Shown piece by piece: positions 1 to 6,333 of a stretch of DNA of 12,502 bases. The stretch comes from Nitrospirota bacterium (lineage in GTDB: Bacteria; Nitrospirota; Nitrospiria; Nitrospirales; Nitrospiraceae). The stretch is taken from assembly GCA_016195505.1 (NCBI GenBank), contig JACPZN010000192.1, forward strand, positions 1-12,502. The letters run 5' to 3'. The translations under genes were made by a program, and so were the position numbers. Every line of letters begins with the position of its first letter. The stretch's first letter is position 1. Below the pieces are notes generated by a model. The model was given only the letters and a program-made list of their open reading frames with translations. It was not told the origin of the DNA and made no database searches.

Positions 1-528
1 CTTGCCGTCCCAAAAAAGAATGGCTTCGCCCAGTCCCGTTCCAGCAGCAATGAGTGCCAGAGCCTGTCGTTTTCTCGGTTGGGTGCCGGGGTTGAGCACC
101 TCGAGTTCGTCAGGACGCAGCAACAAGATTCCATGGGCCGTCGCTTCGAGGTCGTTGAGCAATTGCACACGGGGAATGTCGAACTGTTTGGCGATGTGCG
201 GGCCATCGACAACCCAGGGGAGATTGGTGGTGTGGCTATGGTTATCGATGACTGGCCCCGCGACGCCGAAGCAGGCGGCCGCAAGCTTGATGGGCTTGGT
301 GGGTGGCAAATCTTTCCGAGTATCGTCACCGTCAGGCTCTGCAGTCTCCAGCTCGTCCAAGGGCATCGGCGGTTTGGGCGGCGTCAGGAATTCTACGAGA
401 ATCTCTTCAAGGGATTTGTAATCGGCACTGTGGAAGGACTCGAGACGAATCGGCTCGGTTCGCTCGGTGGTCCACTCATAGAGAGCAAGATTGGTTTTTG
501 TGCCGCCGATATCGCCTGCGAGAATCAT
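1..528 (-). CDS. glk: Glucokinase (Glk family), 3' part cut by window edge
   Basis: Glucokinase phosphorylates glucose with ATP to glucose 6-phosphate in the cytoplasm. Only the first 176 codons are inside the window; the gene continues past position 1. The N-terminus has the sugar-kinase phosphate-binding motif DIGGTKTNLAL (residues 6-16), then GVAGPV (88-93), TNLPWVVDG (101-109), LLNDLEATAHGI (123-134, Asp126 in the position of the catalytic base) and AAGTGLGEAI (161-170). This order and spacing fit the Glk family (PF02685) rather than ROK kinases. A Pro/Glu/Asp-rich stretch at about residues 49-79 looks like an insertion compared with the compact E. coli enzyme as I remember it. The ATG at 528 is preceded by a purine-rich ribosome binding site (GAAGAGGAG). 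It lies 23 nt after pgl and is probably co-transcribed with pgl and pgi. The family call is very secure from the motifs. Confidence 0.95.
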   Translation of the reverse strand, partial: MILAGDIGGTKTNLALYEWTTERTEPIRLESFHSADYKSLEEILVEFLTPPKPPMPLDELETAEPDGDDTRKDLPPTKPIKLAAACFGVAGPVIDNHSHTTNLPWVVDGPHIAKQFDIPRVQLLNDLEATAHGILLLRPDELEVLNPGTQPRKRQALALIAAGTGLGEAILFWDGK

Positions 529-551
529 GTCTCCTCTTCACTCTGGATCTC

Positions 552-1310
552 TCACTGGCTGATGGTCAAATGTGCCGCTGCAGACTGGTCGAGCATCCAA
601 ATCAGTTGACCCGTTTCTGGCGCGACCAAGGCTGCCGGGAACGCCCGGTCTGCTGCACTCTGCGGTTCCAAGAGGGCCTGCACCATAGGAGCCTTACCCA
701 AACCGGTGACGAGGAACAGTACCACAGACGCCCGGTTGATCACACCTAGGGTCAGCGTGAGGCGAGAGCGGATGCCTTTGGGGGCCTGTCCGACTGTGAC
801 GACCCCGGTCTTCTCCTGAAGAGCTGCCGTTCCGGGAAACAATGACGCGGTATGTCCGTCTTCTCCGAGGCCGAGAAGGATCAAGTCGATCCGGGGGAGT
901 TCTGGAGCGGCGCAATGCGTGAGTCTCCGTAGTCGGTCTTCGTACTCCTGTGCCGCAGCCAACGGGTCTTGCAGTTCGCCTTTCATCCGGTAAATGTGAT
1001 CAGGTCGAATGCCCAACGGCTGAAACAGCGCAGCCTGTGCCATCCCGAAATTGCTCTCGGGATGTTCCGGCGGCATGCAACGCTCATCCCCAAACAGAAA
1101 GAAGGTGTGGGGCCAATCGAATCGTCCCTTCCACTCAGGCGCGGTCAGGGTCTGATAGAGGGTTTTCGGGGTGGATCCGCCCGAGAGGGCGACGAGGAAA
1201 CGGCCTTTGGATTGGATTGCCTGTTCGCTGATGCGAAGGATGAGCGCGGCTGAGTCACGGGCCCATCCCTGACTGTCGCGTGCGATCCGGATGTCAGGCG
1301 TGACGGGCAT
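552..1310 (-). CDS. pgl: 6-phosphogluconolactonase
   Basis: Hydrolyses 6-phospho-D-glucono-1,5-lactone to 6-phosphogluconate, the second step of the oxidative pentose phosphate pathway, in the cytoplasm. The 252-residue protein has the family hallmarks: LSGGSTPKTLY (42-52), FLFGDERCMPPEHPESNFGM (71-90) and LGLGEDGHTASLFPG (146-160), matching the DevB/SOL type of lactonase in the glucosamine-6-phosphate isomerase superfamily. The length is normal for the family. The reading frame is open further upstream to 1400, but that extension (Arg/Pro rich) overlaps the end of pgi. The ATG at 1310 begins one base after the pgi stop codon (TGA, A, ATG). No clear Shine-Dalgarno sequence precedes it, so translation is probably coupled to pgi. 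Zwf and Gnd, the neighbours in the pathway, are not in the window. Confidence 0.95.
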   Translation of the reverse strand: MPVTPDIRIARDSQGWARDSAALILRISEQAIQSKGRFLVALSGGSTPKTLYQTLTAPEWKGRFDWPHTFFLFGDERCMPPEHPESNFGMAQAALFQPLGIRPDHIYRMKGELQDPLAAAQEYEDRLRRLTHCAAPELPRIDLILLGLGEDGHTASLFPGTAALQEKTGVVTVGQAPKGIRSRLTLTLGVINRASVVLFLVTGLGKAPMVQALLEPQSAADRAFPAALVAPETGQLIWMLDQSAAAHLTISQ

Positions 1311-1311
1311 A

Positions 1312-3012
1312 TCAGCGGCGGGAAATCCGACGGCGTCCCTTCTTCGTGGCTGCTCGGCGTCGGAGGGGTCGGGCAGGCGCAAGGGCTGCTGCCAACGCAT
1401 TCACTGTGGTTGCTTGGTTTGGTCCTAACTGGATGCGAATGGCATGGCGATGGTGGGTGCGAAGCGATTCCAAATCACCGGCGGCCTGTGCTTGGGCTAA
1501 CGTTCCGAACGAAAAGGGTTTGCCTGGGATCGCCACGTCGGGGGCCATGCGATCCACCAATTCCAAAAAGATGCCAGTGTTGGGACCGCCTTTGTGCAGT
1601 TGTCCCGTCGAATGGAGGTAGCGAGGACCGTACCCAAATGTCGTGGCGACGTGGTGCCGTGACATGAGGACTTTGCGGAGGCGCTGTACGGCTCTTTCGA
1701 ATGAACGTGAAGGGGTTGTGTACGCCAGAAGGGAGACATACGCGCCAGGCTGAAGATGGCCTGAGAGGTCTTGCGCTGCTTGTTTGGGATGGCTGCTCGC
1801 TTGTTCCGGTAGACGTCCTGTCGCTTGGAAGATTCCCAGGACCCGATTGGTGTTATCTTTGCTCTCCTGCACATTCGGCTGGTCGAAAGGATGGATGCCG
1901 AGTATGTGTCCTGCGATGGCCGTGGCGAATTCCCATCGGAAGAACTCGGCTCCCAGATCATAGCGATCACGGAGATCGAACTGGAGAACCGGATGTTGGG
2001 CTTTGGCGAGTGCCTGAACCTCTCGATCGAGAGCGTTGTTCTTCTCTCCCTTGAGCCGCAGATAGACAAAGAAGCGGTCTGCCCCATAGGCAGTTGGCGC
2101 CAGGACCGGTTCTTGCGCGACGGGAATGAGACCGGTCCCCTCCTTGCCGGTGCTCTCGGCGAGGAGCTGTTCAACCCAGAGGCCGAAGGTTGCAAGGGGC
2201 GGTGAGGCGATCACGGTCACTTTGTCGCGTCCGATTTTGGCGAGGCTTCCCATGGCGGCGCCGAGATAGGCACCAGGATTTGATTCGATGGCGGTGTGTG
2301 CACGACATCGCTCCGCCATGCCGGCCGCCCGATCCAAAAGCCGAGGGACATCGAGCCCGAGGAGTGCGGCGGGAACGAGGCCGAATAACGAGAGGACCGA
2401 ATACCGCCCACCGATGTCGGCAGGATTGGAGAAAATCTGTCCAAACCCACAGTCCCGGGCCATCTTCTCCAGGCCAGTGCCCGGATCGGTGATGGCGACG
2501 AATTGATTCCCCCCATGATTGCCCTGGGCTTTTGACACGAGGTTCCAGAAATGGGCGAAGAGCGACATGACTTCAATGGTTCCACCGGATTTACTCGCGA
2601 CGAGAACGAACGTTCGGGCTGGGGTAATGGCCCTCGTCACCTGTCGAACCCATCCGGGAACGGTCGAGTCGAGGACCCAGAGTCGAGGAGAGCCTTTCTG
2701 AGGTCCAAACGAGGTACGCAGGACTTCCGGCCCAAGGCTGCTTCCTCCCATACCCAGCAGCACAACATCTTTGATGTTCATATCCTTTGCTGCCGCCACA
2801 CAACGTTGTAGGTTTTCAATCTGCTGTCGCATCTGGCCCTGGAGGGTCAACCAGCCAAGGCGGTCGGTAATCTCTTTGGGATCCGGCTTCCATAGCCGAT
2901 GGTCTTTTGCCCACAGACGATCAATAACCTGCCCACGACTCAGGGCCTCAAGGGTCGAACTGACCGTGGATTCCAACGATGATGCAAGCTTGTCGCGCAA
3001 TGGTATGGACAT
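1312..3012 (-). CDS. pgi: Glucose-6-phosphate isomerase, stand-alone form resembling the PGI half of transaldolase-PGI fusions
   Basis: Interconverts glucose 6-phosphate and fructose 6-phosphate. Reading from ATG 3012 the protein is 566 residues. Motifs in order: LLGMGGSSLGPEV (85-97), VASKSGGTIEV (138-148), DIGGRYSVLSLFGLVP (199-214), EQLLAESTGKEGTGLIPV (281-298), GIHPFDQPNVQ (372-382) and STGQLHKGGPNTG (468-480, with the likely catalytic Lys474). The style of the C-terminal half is closest, from memory, to the PGI domain of bifunctional transaldolase/PGI proteins, but no transaldolase domain is present here. The last 20 residues are strongly basic (RRRAATKKGRRRISRR), an unusual tail. A TTG at 3030 lies in the same frame, but GAGGGAG (3018-3024) sits 5 nt before the ATG at 3012, which decides the start. 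It is coupled to pgl one base downstream. Confidence 0.94.
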   Translation of the reverse strand: MSIPLRDKLASSLESTVSSTLEALSRGQVIDRLWAKDHRLWKPDPKEITDRLGWLTLQGQMRQQIENLQRCVAAAKDMNIKDVVLLGMGGSSLGPEVLRTSFGPQKGSPRLWVLDSTVPGWVRQVTRAITPARTFVLVASKSGGTIEVMSLFAHFWNLVSKAQGNHGGNQFVAITDPGTGLEKMARDCGFGQIFSNPADIGGRYSVLSLFGLVPAALLGLDVPRLLDRAAGMAERCRAHTAIESNPGAYLGAAMGSLAKIGRDKVTVIASPPLATFGLWVEQLLAESTGKEGTGLIPVAQEPVLAPTAYGADRFFVYLRLKGEKNNALDREVQALAKAQHPVLQFDLRDRYDLGAEFFRWEFATAIAGHILGIHPFDQPNVQESKDNTNRVLGIFQATGRLPEQASSHPKQAAQDLSGHLQPGAYVSLLAYTTPSRSFERAVQRLRKVLMSRHHVATTFGYGPRYLHSTGQLHKGGPNTGIFLELVDRMAPDVAIPGKPFSFGTLAQAQAAGDLESLRTHHRHAIRIQLGPNQATTVNALAAALAPARPLRRRAATKKGRRRISRR

Positions 3013-3054
3013 GGATGCTCCCTCGGACAAATCGGTGTGGGGCGGTCGGCGGGT

Positions 3055-3083
3055 ATCTTATGAATCCAGGGCGGAAAAGGCAA
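3055..3083 (-). promoter_or_regulatory. Weak candidate promoter for pgi-pgl-glk
   Basis: In the 102-nt gap upstream of pgi the minus strand reads TTGCCT (3083-3078), a 17-nt spacer, then TAAGAT (3060-3055). Each hexamer matches the sigma-70 consensus at 4 of 6 positions. The transcript would begin about 36 nt before the pgi start codon. The larger gap compared with the 1-33 nt gaps around it supports an internal promoter here, but the match is weak and could be chance. Confidence 0.28.
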
Positions 3084-3114
3084 CGTCGACTCCGTACAAG
3101 GCTTCTCTACCTAC

Positions 3115-3753
3115 CTACTTATTATCGGTTGTTCTGCGAATCACTAACGGCATGCCATCGACGAGCGACCAGGCCAAGGATTGTGCCTGCTCGACAGATA
3201 GCGTCAATTGGAGATGAGGGCCCTGTGCAGCGGACTGGTCCGTCAAGAACGAGTCTCCCCAATGCTTCAAGTTCCTCCACCATGTTTTCCCGAAGGAGAC
3301 AATTCCCTGAAGCGGATTGTCTCCTGCCGAAGGGATCACGTCGATGGCCAGCGGCGGAGTGAACGACAACGCATAGTCGTCGGGCATGTCGACAAGTGAA
3401 ATCGGTGCTTGCTCGATGGTCGCGCTGGGATCGATCTTCCGCCGCACGACCGGAGGTCGTGCAACCAATCGATGGATGCCTTTCAAGTCTTGCGGTGACT
3501 TAGCAGACCACGTGGCGATGGGAATTCGATGGAGTTCGACAGCAGGACCTTTGATTTGGATGGTGCGAGTGACGAGATCGATGAGAATGTAGGTCTGGGG
3601 ACGAGCCGCCAGCTTGAGTTCTTCCTCGAGAACACGAGATGCCTCCTGCACCGAGCTTGGATCGTTGAGGTTAAGGTCTGGAAACGCCTCGATGTCCTTT
3701 GCCCAACTTGAGGTGGCGAATGAGAGCAGGAGGAGAATTGCGCAGAGGCTCAT
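3115..3753 (-). CDS. Secreted protein, likely degenerate YkuD (L,D-transpeptidase-like) fold without catalytic residues
   Basis: A 212-residue protein with an N-terminal signal peptide (hydrophobic stretch 3-13, probable cleavage after SSWA at 18). No ATG, GTG or TTG lies between this ATG and the upstream in-frame stop, so the start is fixed. The segment YILIDLVTRTIQIKG (55-69) resembles the first strands of a YkuD domain and matches PYILVDTARNHLYVK of the neighbouring gene 3782-4417. DYALSFTPPLAID (126-138) resembles EYALGFGKGYFIH of that neighbour, with Asp138 in place of the His. The C-terminal DGMPLVIRR resembles its VGTPIMIF. Aligning these ends without gaps puts PHLQLTL (179-185) against the catalytic THGCIRL, so Gln182 replaces the Cys. 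The only cysteine (Cys4) is in the signal peptide. This suggests a catalytically dead paralogue; the fold assignment is inference. It starts 28 nt after the neighbouring transpeptidase gene. Confidence 0.72.
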   Translation of the reverse strand: MSLCAILLLLSFATSSWAKDIEAFPDLNLNDPSSVQEASRVLEEELKLAARPQTYILIDLVTRTIQIKGPAVELHRIPIATWSAKSPQDLKGIHRLVARPPVVRRKIDPSATIEQAPISLVDMPDDYALSFTPPLAIDVIPSAGDNPLQGIVSFGKTWWRNLKHWGDSFLTDQSAAQGPHLQLTLSVEQAQSLAWSLVDGMPLVIRRTTDNK

Positions 3754-3781
3754 GGATGGTTTCTGCGCCGGCGGCGAGTAA

Positions 3782-4417
3782 TCAGAAAATCATGATCGGT
3801 GTCCCGACCCGAGCGAACTGGTAGACACTCTTGAGATCGTCGTCATTCAGTCGGATGCAACCATGCGTGACGTTTTTCCCCAACAGGCGTGTGTAGAGCG
3901 TGCCATGGATGAAATAACCTTTCCCGAATCCTAACGCATACTCGCCAAGGACACCCTGCTCCACGCGATCGGCCGGATTCTTGGGAACCATGAGGCCTTC
4001 TTCGACAAAGGCCCAATCAGGCTTCACCCAGGCGGGATTGGTGAGTTTCGACTGCACAAGGAACTCTCCGCGTGGCGTATCGAATACCCATTGGCTATTG
4101 CCGGCTCCCGGTTTGTCGAGAATAGTGCCACTGCCGGTCGAAGCCATAGCGTCGAGGACAACCTCCTGTTGACGCTTCACGTAGAGATGGTTCCGAGCCG
4201 TATCTACTAAAATATAGGGTTGGTGCGGCATGAGTTGGGACAGTTGCTTGGAGAGCGTTTTGTACCGTGATCGGAGGCTACGAACGCTCGCTTCGTCGAG
4301 CGCAGAAGACTGGAAACCTTCAGGGTTTGGAAATAACATCTGACTGCTGGACGGCACGCCGGCTACCAGCAGTCCGACGAGGATCATCGCTGAGAGAGAA
4401 AACGGTACCCGCGCCAT
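3782..4417 (-). CDS. Secreted L,D-transpeptidase (YkuD domain)
   Basis: A 211-residue exported protein with a signal peptide or anchor (hydrophobic residues about 6-22), a short helical linker, then a YkuD catalytic domain from about residue 67 to the C-terminus. The domain shows PYILVDTARNHLYVK (67-81), STGSGTILDKPG (93-104), DTPRGEF (113-119), YFIHGTLYTRLLG (168-180) and the catalytic THGCIRLN (184-191), with Cys187, His185 and His171. Enzymes of this family act on peptidoglycan in the periplasm, making 3-3 crosslinks or attaching proteins to the meso-diaminopimelate stem; which reaction applies here cannot be told from sequence. It lies between two other YkuD-like genes in the same direction and follows the restored end of 4451-5551 by 10 nt. 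The ATG at 4417 lacks a strong ribosome binding site, which fits translational coupling. Confidence 0.93.
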   Translation of the reverse strand: MARVPFSLSAMILVGLLVAGVPSSSQMLFPNPEGFQSSALDEASVRSLRSRYKTLSKQLSQLMPHQPYILVDTARNHLYVKRQQEVVLDAMASTGSGTILDKPGAGNSQWVFDTPRGEFLVQSKLTNPAWVKPDWAFVEEGLMVPKNPADRVEQGVLGEYALGFGKGYFIHGTLYTRLLGKNVTHGCIRLNDDDLKSVYQFARVGTPIMIF

Positions 4418-4427
4418 GAGCTTGTAC

Positions 4428-4532
4428 TCAGGTTTCTTCTTTTCGATTCCCTAACTGGGCCAAGGCAAGCGCGACTGAATTCTGTCCCGACAATGCACCG
4501 ACGATGGTGACCGCTGTGTCCGTGGAGAGGTA
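4428..4532 (-). other. Displaced C-terminal end of the YkuD lipoprotein, in the -1 frame
   Basis: Read on the minus strand from 4532 in steps of three, this stretch encodes YLSTDTAVTIVGAL followed by SGQNSVALALAQLGNRKEET and a TGA at 4430-4428. VTIVG at this distance from the catalytic Cys is the typical closing strand of YkuD domains. It begins exactly where the annotated frame of 4451-5551 becomes atypical, and it ends 10 nt before the ATG of the next gene. It has no start codon of its own in a sensible place, so it is best read as the true 3' end of the upstream gene. Confidence 0.8.
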
Positions 4533-5551
4533 GCCATGTGCGGGTTGTCGAGCATGATGCAGCCAAGAGTCTGCGCCATGAGTTCGTTCTCCACTCCATG
4601 GATTTCAATTTGGCCGCCGATACTCTTGGCCGAGGCGATCCTTCCCGATTTCTTGGCCAGTTCGAATCGCCGACGATCCACCGCATTCGGATAATCCAAG
4701 GCGAGGGCGCGGTAGAACTGTGTTTGCCCCTGACCACGCATGGCGGTCACACGGTAGCGACCTTCCGGCGTCGCTCCGTCCCCTTGGAACTGCTTCTCCC
4801 GAATACCGTTAAACCCCAGACGGACGGGATATGATAGCACCTTGCGCCCGTTCTTGTAGAGGGTCAATACCCGGTCGGCTTTACTAACGACGATTGCGGT
4901 TGACCGGTGTACCCGTGACCATTCGATCGTCTGGCTGGCCATGGCCTGCCAATGGGCAATCCGCTTGTCGTCGGCATAACGTCCGAGCTCCCGAGTCAAC
5001 ACAGCCGTCTGGGCCACAAGAGCATGGCTTGCTCTCTCCGCAGTCTGAATGGATCGTTGGTAGTCTTTCTGTTCAAAGAAGGAGCGGGCCTGTTTGATGA
5101 GCAAGTCGGTTTGGACTGGTTTTTCTCCCAGCGCGATGCGGCCATCAATCGAATCGACTTGTGAGGCAACGAACTGGAAACGTTCTTCAAGGCGGGCGAG
5201 CGTGGATTCTGCAGTCCGTCGTTGGGCGGCTTGTCGGTGATTCAGCCGGGCGATGGTACTTCCACCCTCGACATGCAACCGTCTGAGTTCATCTTCGATG
5301 TCGTTGGATTCCCATGGCCATCTGATGAGATCATCATCAGACTGCACACGCGCCTTGAGCGAAACCCATTGTCGCGCAAAGTAGGCATACTCCTCAGGCG
5401 CCGCCTCTGGAGCGCGCAAGGCGATCAAGTGGCGATCAATGGCTTCAATTTCAGCAATCAGGTCCGGCGGAACAGCCTGGACGCATCCGGCTAAGACGAT
5501 AGCGCAGATGCTCCAGGCGATGAGCGCACGAGGTGGTTGCCTATATGCCAT
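4451..5551 (-). CDS. Lipoprotein with helical N-terminal region and C-terminal YkuD L,D-transpeptidase domain; probable frameshift near the 3' end
   Basis: The open frame gives 366 residues. The signal sequence ends in a lipobox (VLAGC, lipidated Cys23), so the protein should be a membrane-anchored lipoprotein. Residues about 30-210 are rich in Ala, Glu, Gln and Arg and look helical, including FFEQKDYQRSIQTAERASHA (158-177). A YkuD domain starts near residue 217: AIVVSKADRVLTLYKNG, GDGATPEGRYRV (257-268), IEIHG (315-319, His318) and TLGCIMLDNPHM (328-339, Cys331). After Ala340 the frame turns into an Arg/Ser/Pro-rich tail unlike any YkuD end, while the -1 frame continues as a normal one (see 4428-4532). 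One base appears to be missing near 4531-4534, either by mutation or by sequence error. If restored, the protein would be about 374 residues. The catalytic Cys lies before the break, so activity may or may not survive. It starts 14 nt after the lipoprotein gene 5566-6186. Confidence 0.88.
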   Translation of the reverse strand: MAYRQPPRALIAWSICAIVLAGCVQAVPPDLIAEIEAIDRHLIALRAPEAAPEEYAYFARQWVSLKARVQSDDDLIRWPWESNDIEDELRRLHVEGGSTIARLNHRQAAQRRTAESTLARLEERFQFVASQVDSIDGRIALGEKPVQTDLLIKQARSFFEQKDYQRSIQTAERASHALVAQTAVLTRELGRYADDKRIAHWQAMASQTIEWSRVHRSTAIVVSKADRVLTLYKNGRKVLSYPVRLGFNGIREKQFQGDGATPEGRYRVTAMRGQGQTQFYRALALDYPNAVDRRRFELAKKSGRIASAKSIGGQIEIHGVENELMAQTLGCIMLDNPHMATSPRTQRSPSSVHCRDRIQSRLPWPS

Positions 5552-5565
5552 GAAAGAATTCTATC

Positions 5566-6186
5566 CTACTTTTTCTTTGACGGAGAGGGTTTTCCCTTTC
5601 CCACCTTTGCTAAAGCGTTTTGAATTTCGGCCGACACGGTCTGGCTTTTATCATGGATGGCCTTGGCTTGGGTCTGTGCGGCTGGGTAATCTTCTTTATC
5701 CAACGAGAGCTGAACCTGGTTCAGTGACGCCTTGAGGGCTTCCGCATCGTTCTTAATCGCTTCAAGCGCCGCACGATCCTTTCCAACCGGTGCTTTGGCA
5801 ACCAGGTCCAGGGTGGATTTCACTGCCTCTTGCGCGACCTGTTGAGCCTGCAGGGCGCCGGCTTTCGCCTCTTCTTTCTTCTTCGCCGCTTCGGTCTTTA
5901 CCCGTTCGCTGTCGGCTTTGGCAGAGGCTGCAAGCTGTTCGGCCTTGCCGTAATCCCGAAAGAGGGCAAACTTTCCATCCTGATCTCCGACCTCTTTCTT
6001 CAAGGCAGCGAGGGTGCCCTCAAGTTTTGCGTATTCTTCGGCGGTGTATGTCGCGGCACCACTCTGCTGTGCTTCCTTGACAGCCTTCTCTGCTGCCTCG
6101 ATTTGTTCTGCAGGGGGCTTTGCACATCCGGTCACCAATAGGACAGCAAGGGCAAGGGGTGCGAGGGCCTGTGTTGTCTGCATCAT
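5566..6186 (-). CDS. Ala/Lys/Glu-rich helical lipoprotein, DUF4398-like
   Basis: A 206-residue lipoprotein. The signal peptide ends in LLVTGC with the lipidated Cys at 21. The mature part starts AKPPAEQIEAAEKAVKEAQQ, and continues as an almost uninterrupted Ala, Lys, Glu and Gln-rich helical or coiled-coil chain, ending in a basic tail (GKGKPSPSKKK). The start of the mature part resembles DUF4398-type lipoproteins; that family name is from memory. KEDYPAAQTQAKAIHDKS near the C-terminus resembles QKDYQRSIQTAERASHA in the helical region of the next gene, hinting that the two share a helical hairpin repeat. The function is unknown; an envelope-spanning or scaffold role beside the L,D-transpeptidases is plausible. 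Two ATG codons are adjacent (6186 and 6183); the first has AAGGAGG at ideal distance. It is the first gene of the leftward run. Confidence 0.85.
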   Translation of the reverse strand: MMQTTQALAPLALAVLLVTGCAKPPAEQIEAAEKAVKEAQQSGAATYTAEEYAKLEGTLAALKKEVGDQDGKFALFRDYGKAEQLAASAKADSERVKTEAAKKKEEAKAGALQAQQVAQEAVKSTLDLVAKAPVGKDRAALEAIKNDAEALKASLNQVQLSLDKEDYPAAQTQAKAIHDKSQTVSAEIQNALAKVGKGKPSPSKKK

Positions 6187-6190
6187 AAGT

Positions 6191-6199
6191 CTCCTCCTT
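6191..6199 (-). promoter_or_regulatory. Strong Shine-Dalgarno sequence of the lipoprotein gene
   Basis: The minus strand reads AAGGAGGAG, followed by ACTT and then ATG at 6186. This is an almost perfect match to the anti-Shine-Dalgarno end of 16S rRNA and is the strongest such site on the leftward strand in the window. It suggests high expression of this lipoprotein relative to the weakly initiated genes behind it. Confidence 0.8.
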
Positions 6200-6277
6200 A
6201 GAAACTCAACGGAAATCGCTGCGCTAATCGTTCCCTGTTCCCCTGACTAGTGGCCGATGTCGAGCGAACGCGCTAAG

Positions 6278-6291
6278 TTCTGTATAACAGC
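6278..6291. repeat. Palindromic 14-mer, copy 1 of 2 (possible operator half of a pair)
   Basis: Reads TTCTGTATAACAGC. It differs from the copy at 6320-6333 at a single base. The core CTGT-ATA-ACAG is an inverted repeat with 4-bp arms. It lies about 92 bp upstream of the lipoprotein start codon on the leftward strand. The core resembles the arms of SOS boxes (CTGT/ACAG), but the spacer is 3 bp instead of the 8 bp seen in E. coli LexA sites. Confidence 0.6.
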
Positions 6292-6309
6292 TGCTGTTGA
6301 TATTGGGAA
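6281..6309 (-). promoter_or_regulatory. Candidate promoter for the leftward envelope genes, overlapping a palindromic repeat
   Basis: The minus strand reads TTCCCA (6309-6304), a 17-nt spacer, then TATACA (6286-6281). Each hexamer matches the sigma-70 consensus at 4 of 6 positions. Transcription would start near 6274, about 88 nt before the lipoprotein ATG. One copy of the 14-bp repeat (6278-6291) would cover the -10 box and the other (6320-6333) would be centred near -52. The hexamers alone are weak, and the case rests mainly on their position relative to the repeats. Confidence 0.3.
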
Positions 6310-6319
6310 TGCTAGAAAC

Positions 6320-6333
6320 TTCTGTATTACAGC
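6320..6333. repeat. Palindromic 14-mer, copy 2 of 2 (possible operator half of a pair)
   Basis: Reads TTCTGTATTACAGC. The core CTGTA-T-TACAG is a perfect odd inverted repeat with 5-bp arms. It lies exactly 42 bp from copy 1, which is four turns of B-DNA, so a regulator bound at both sites would sit on the same DNA face. Confidence 0.6.

Noticed and set aside
79..749. Long plus-strand frames opposite glk and pgl
   Set aside because: They are antisense shadows of well-recognised enzymes, as are the many open frames opposite pgi, yidC and mnmE. None shows motifs of its own.
1311..1400. Longer pgl reading frame starting at 1400
   Set aside because: The extra 30 residues are Arg/Pro-rich, overlap the pgi 3' end and lie before the family N-terminus. 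The ATG one base after the pgi stop is the natural coupled start.
3013..3030. TTG start of pgi at 3030
   Set aside because: The GAGGGAG ribosome binding site lies between this TTG and the ATG at 3012, so it serves the ATG.
3107..3118. Three CTAC tetranucleotides in a row at the end of the degenerate YkuD gene
   Set aside because: Only three units, without a sign of function. They give overlapping TAG triplets on the minus strand but are too short to call a repeat locus.
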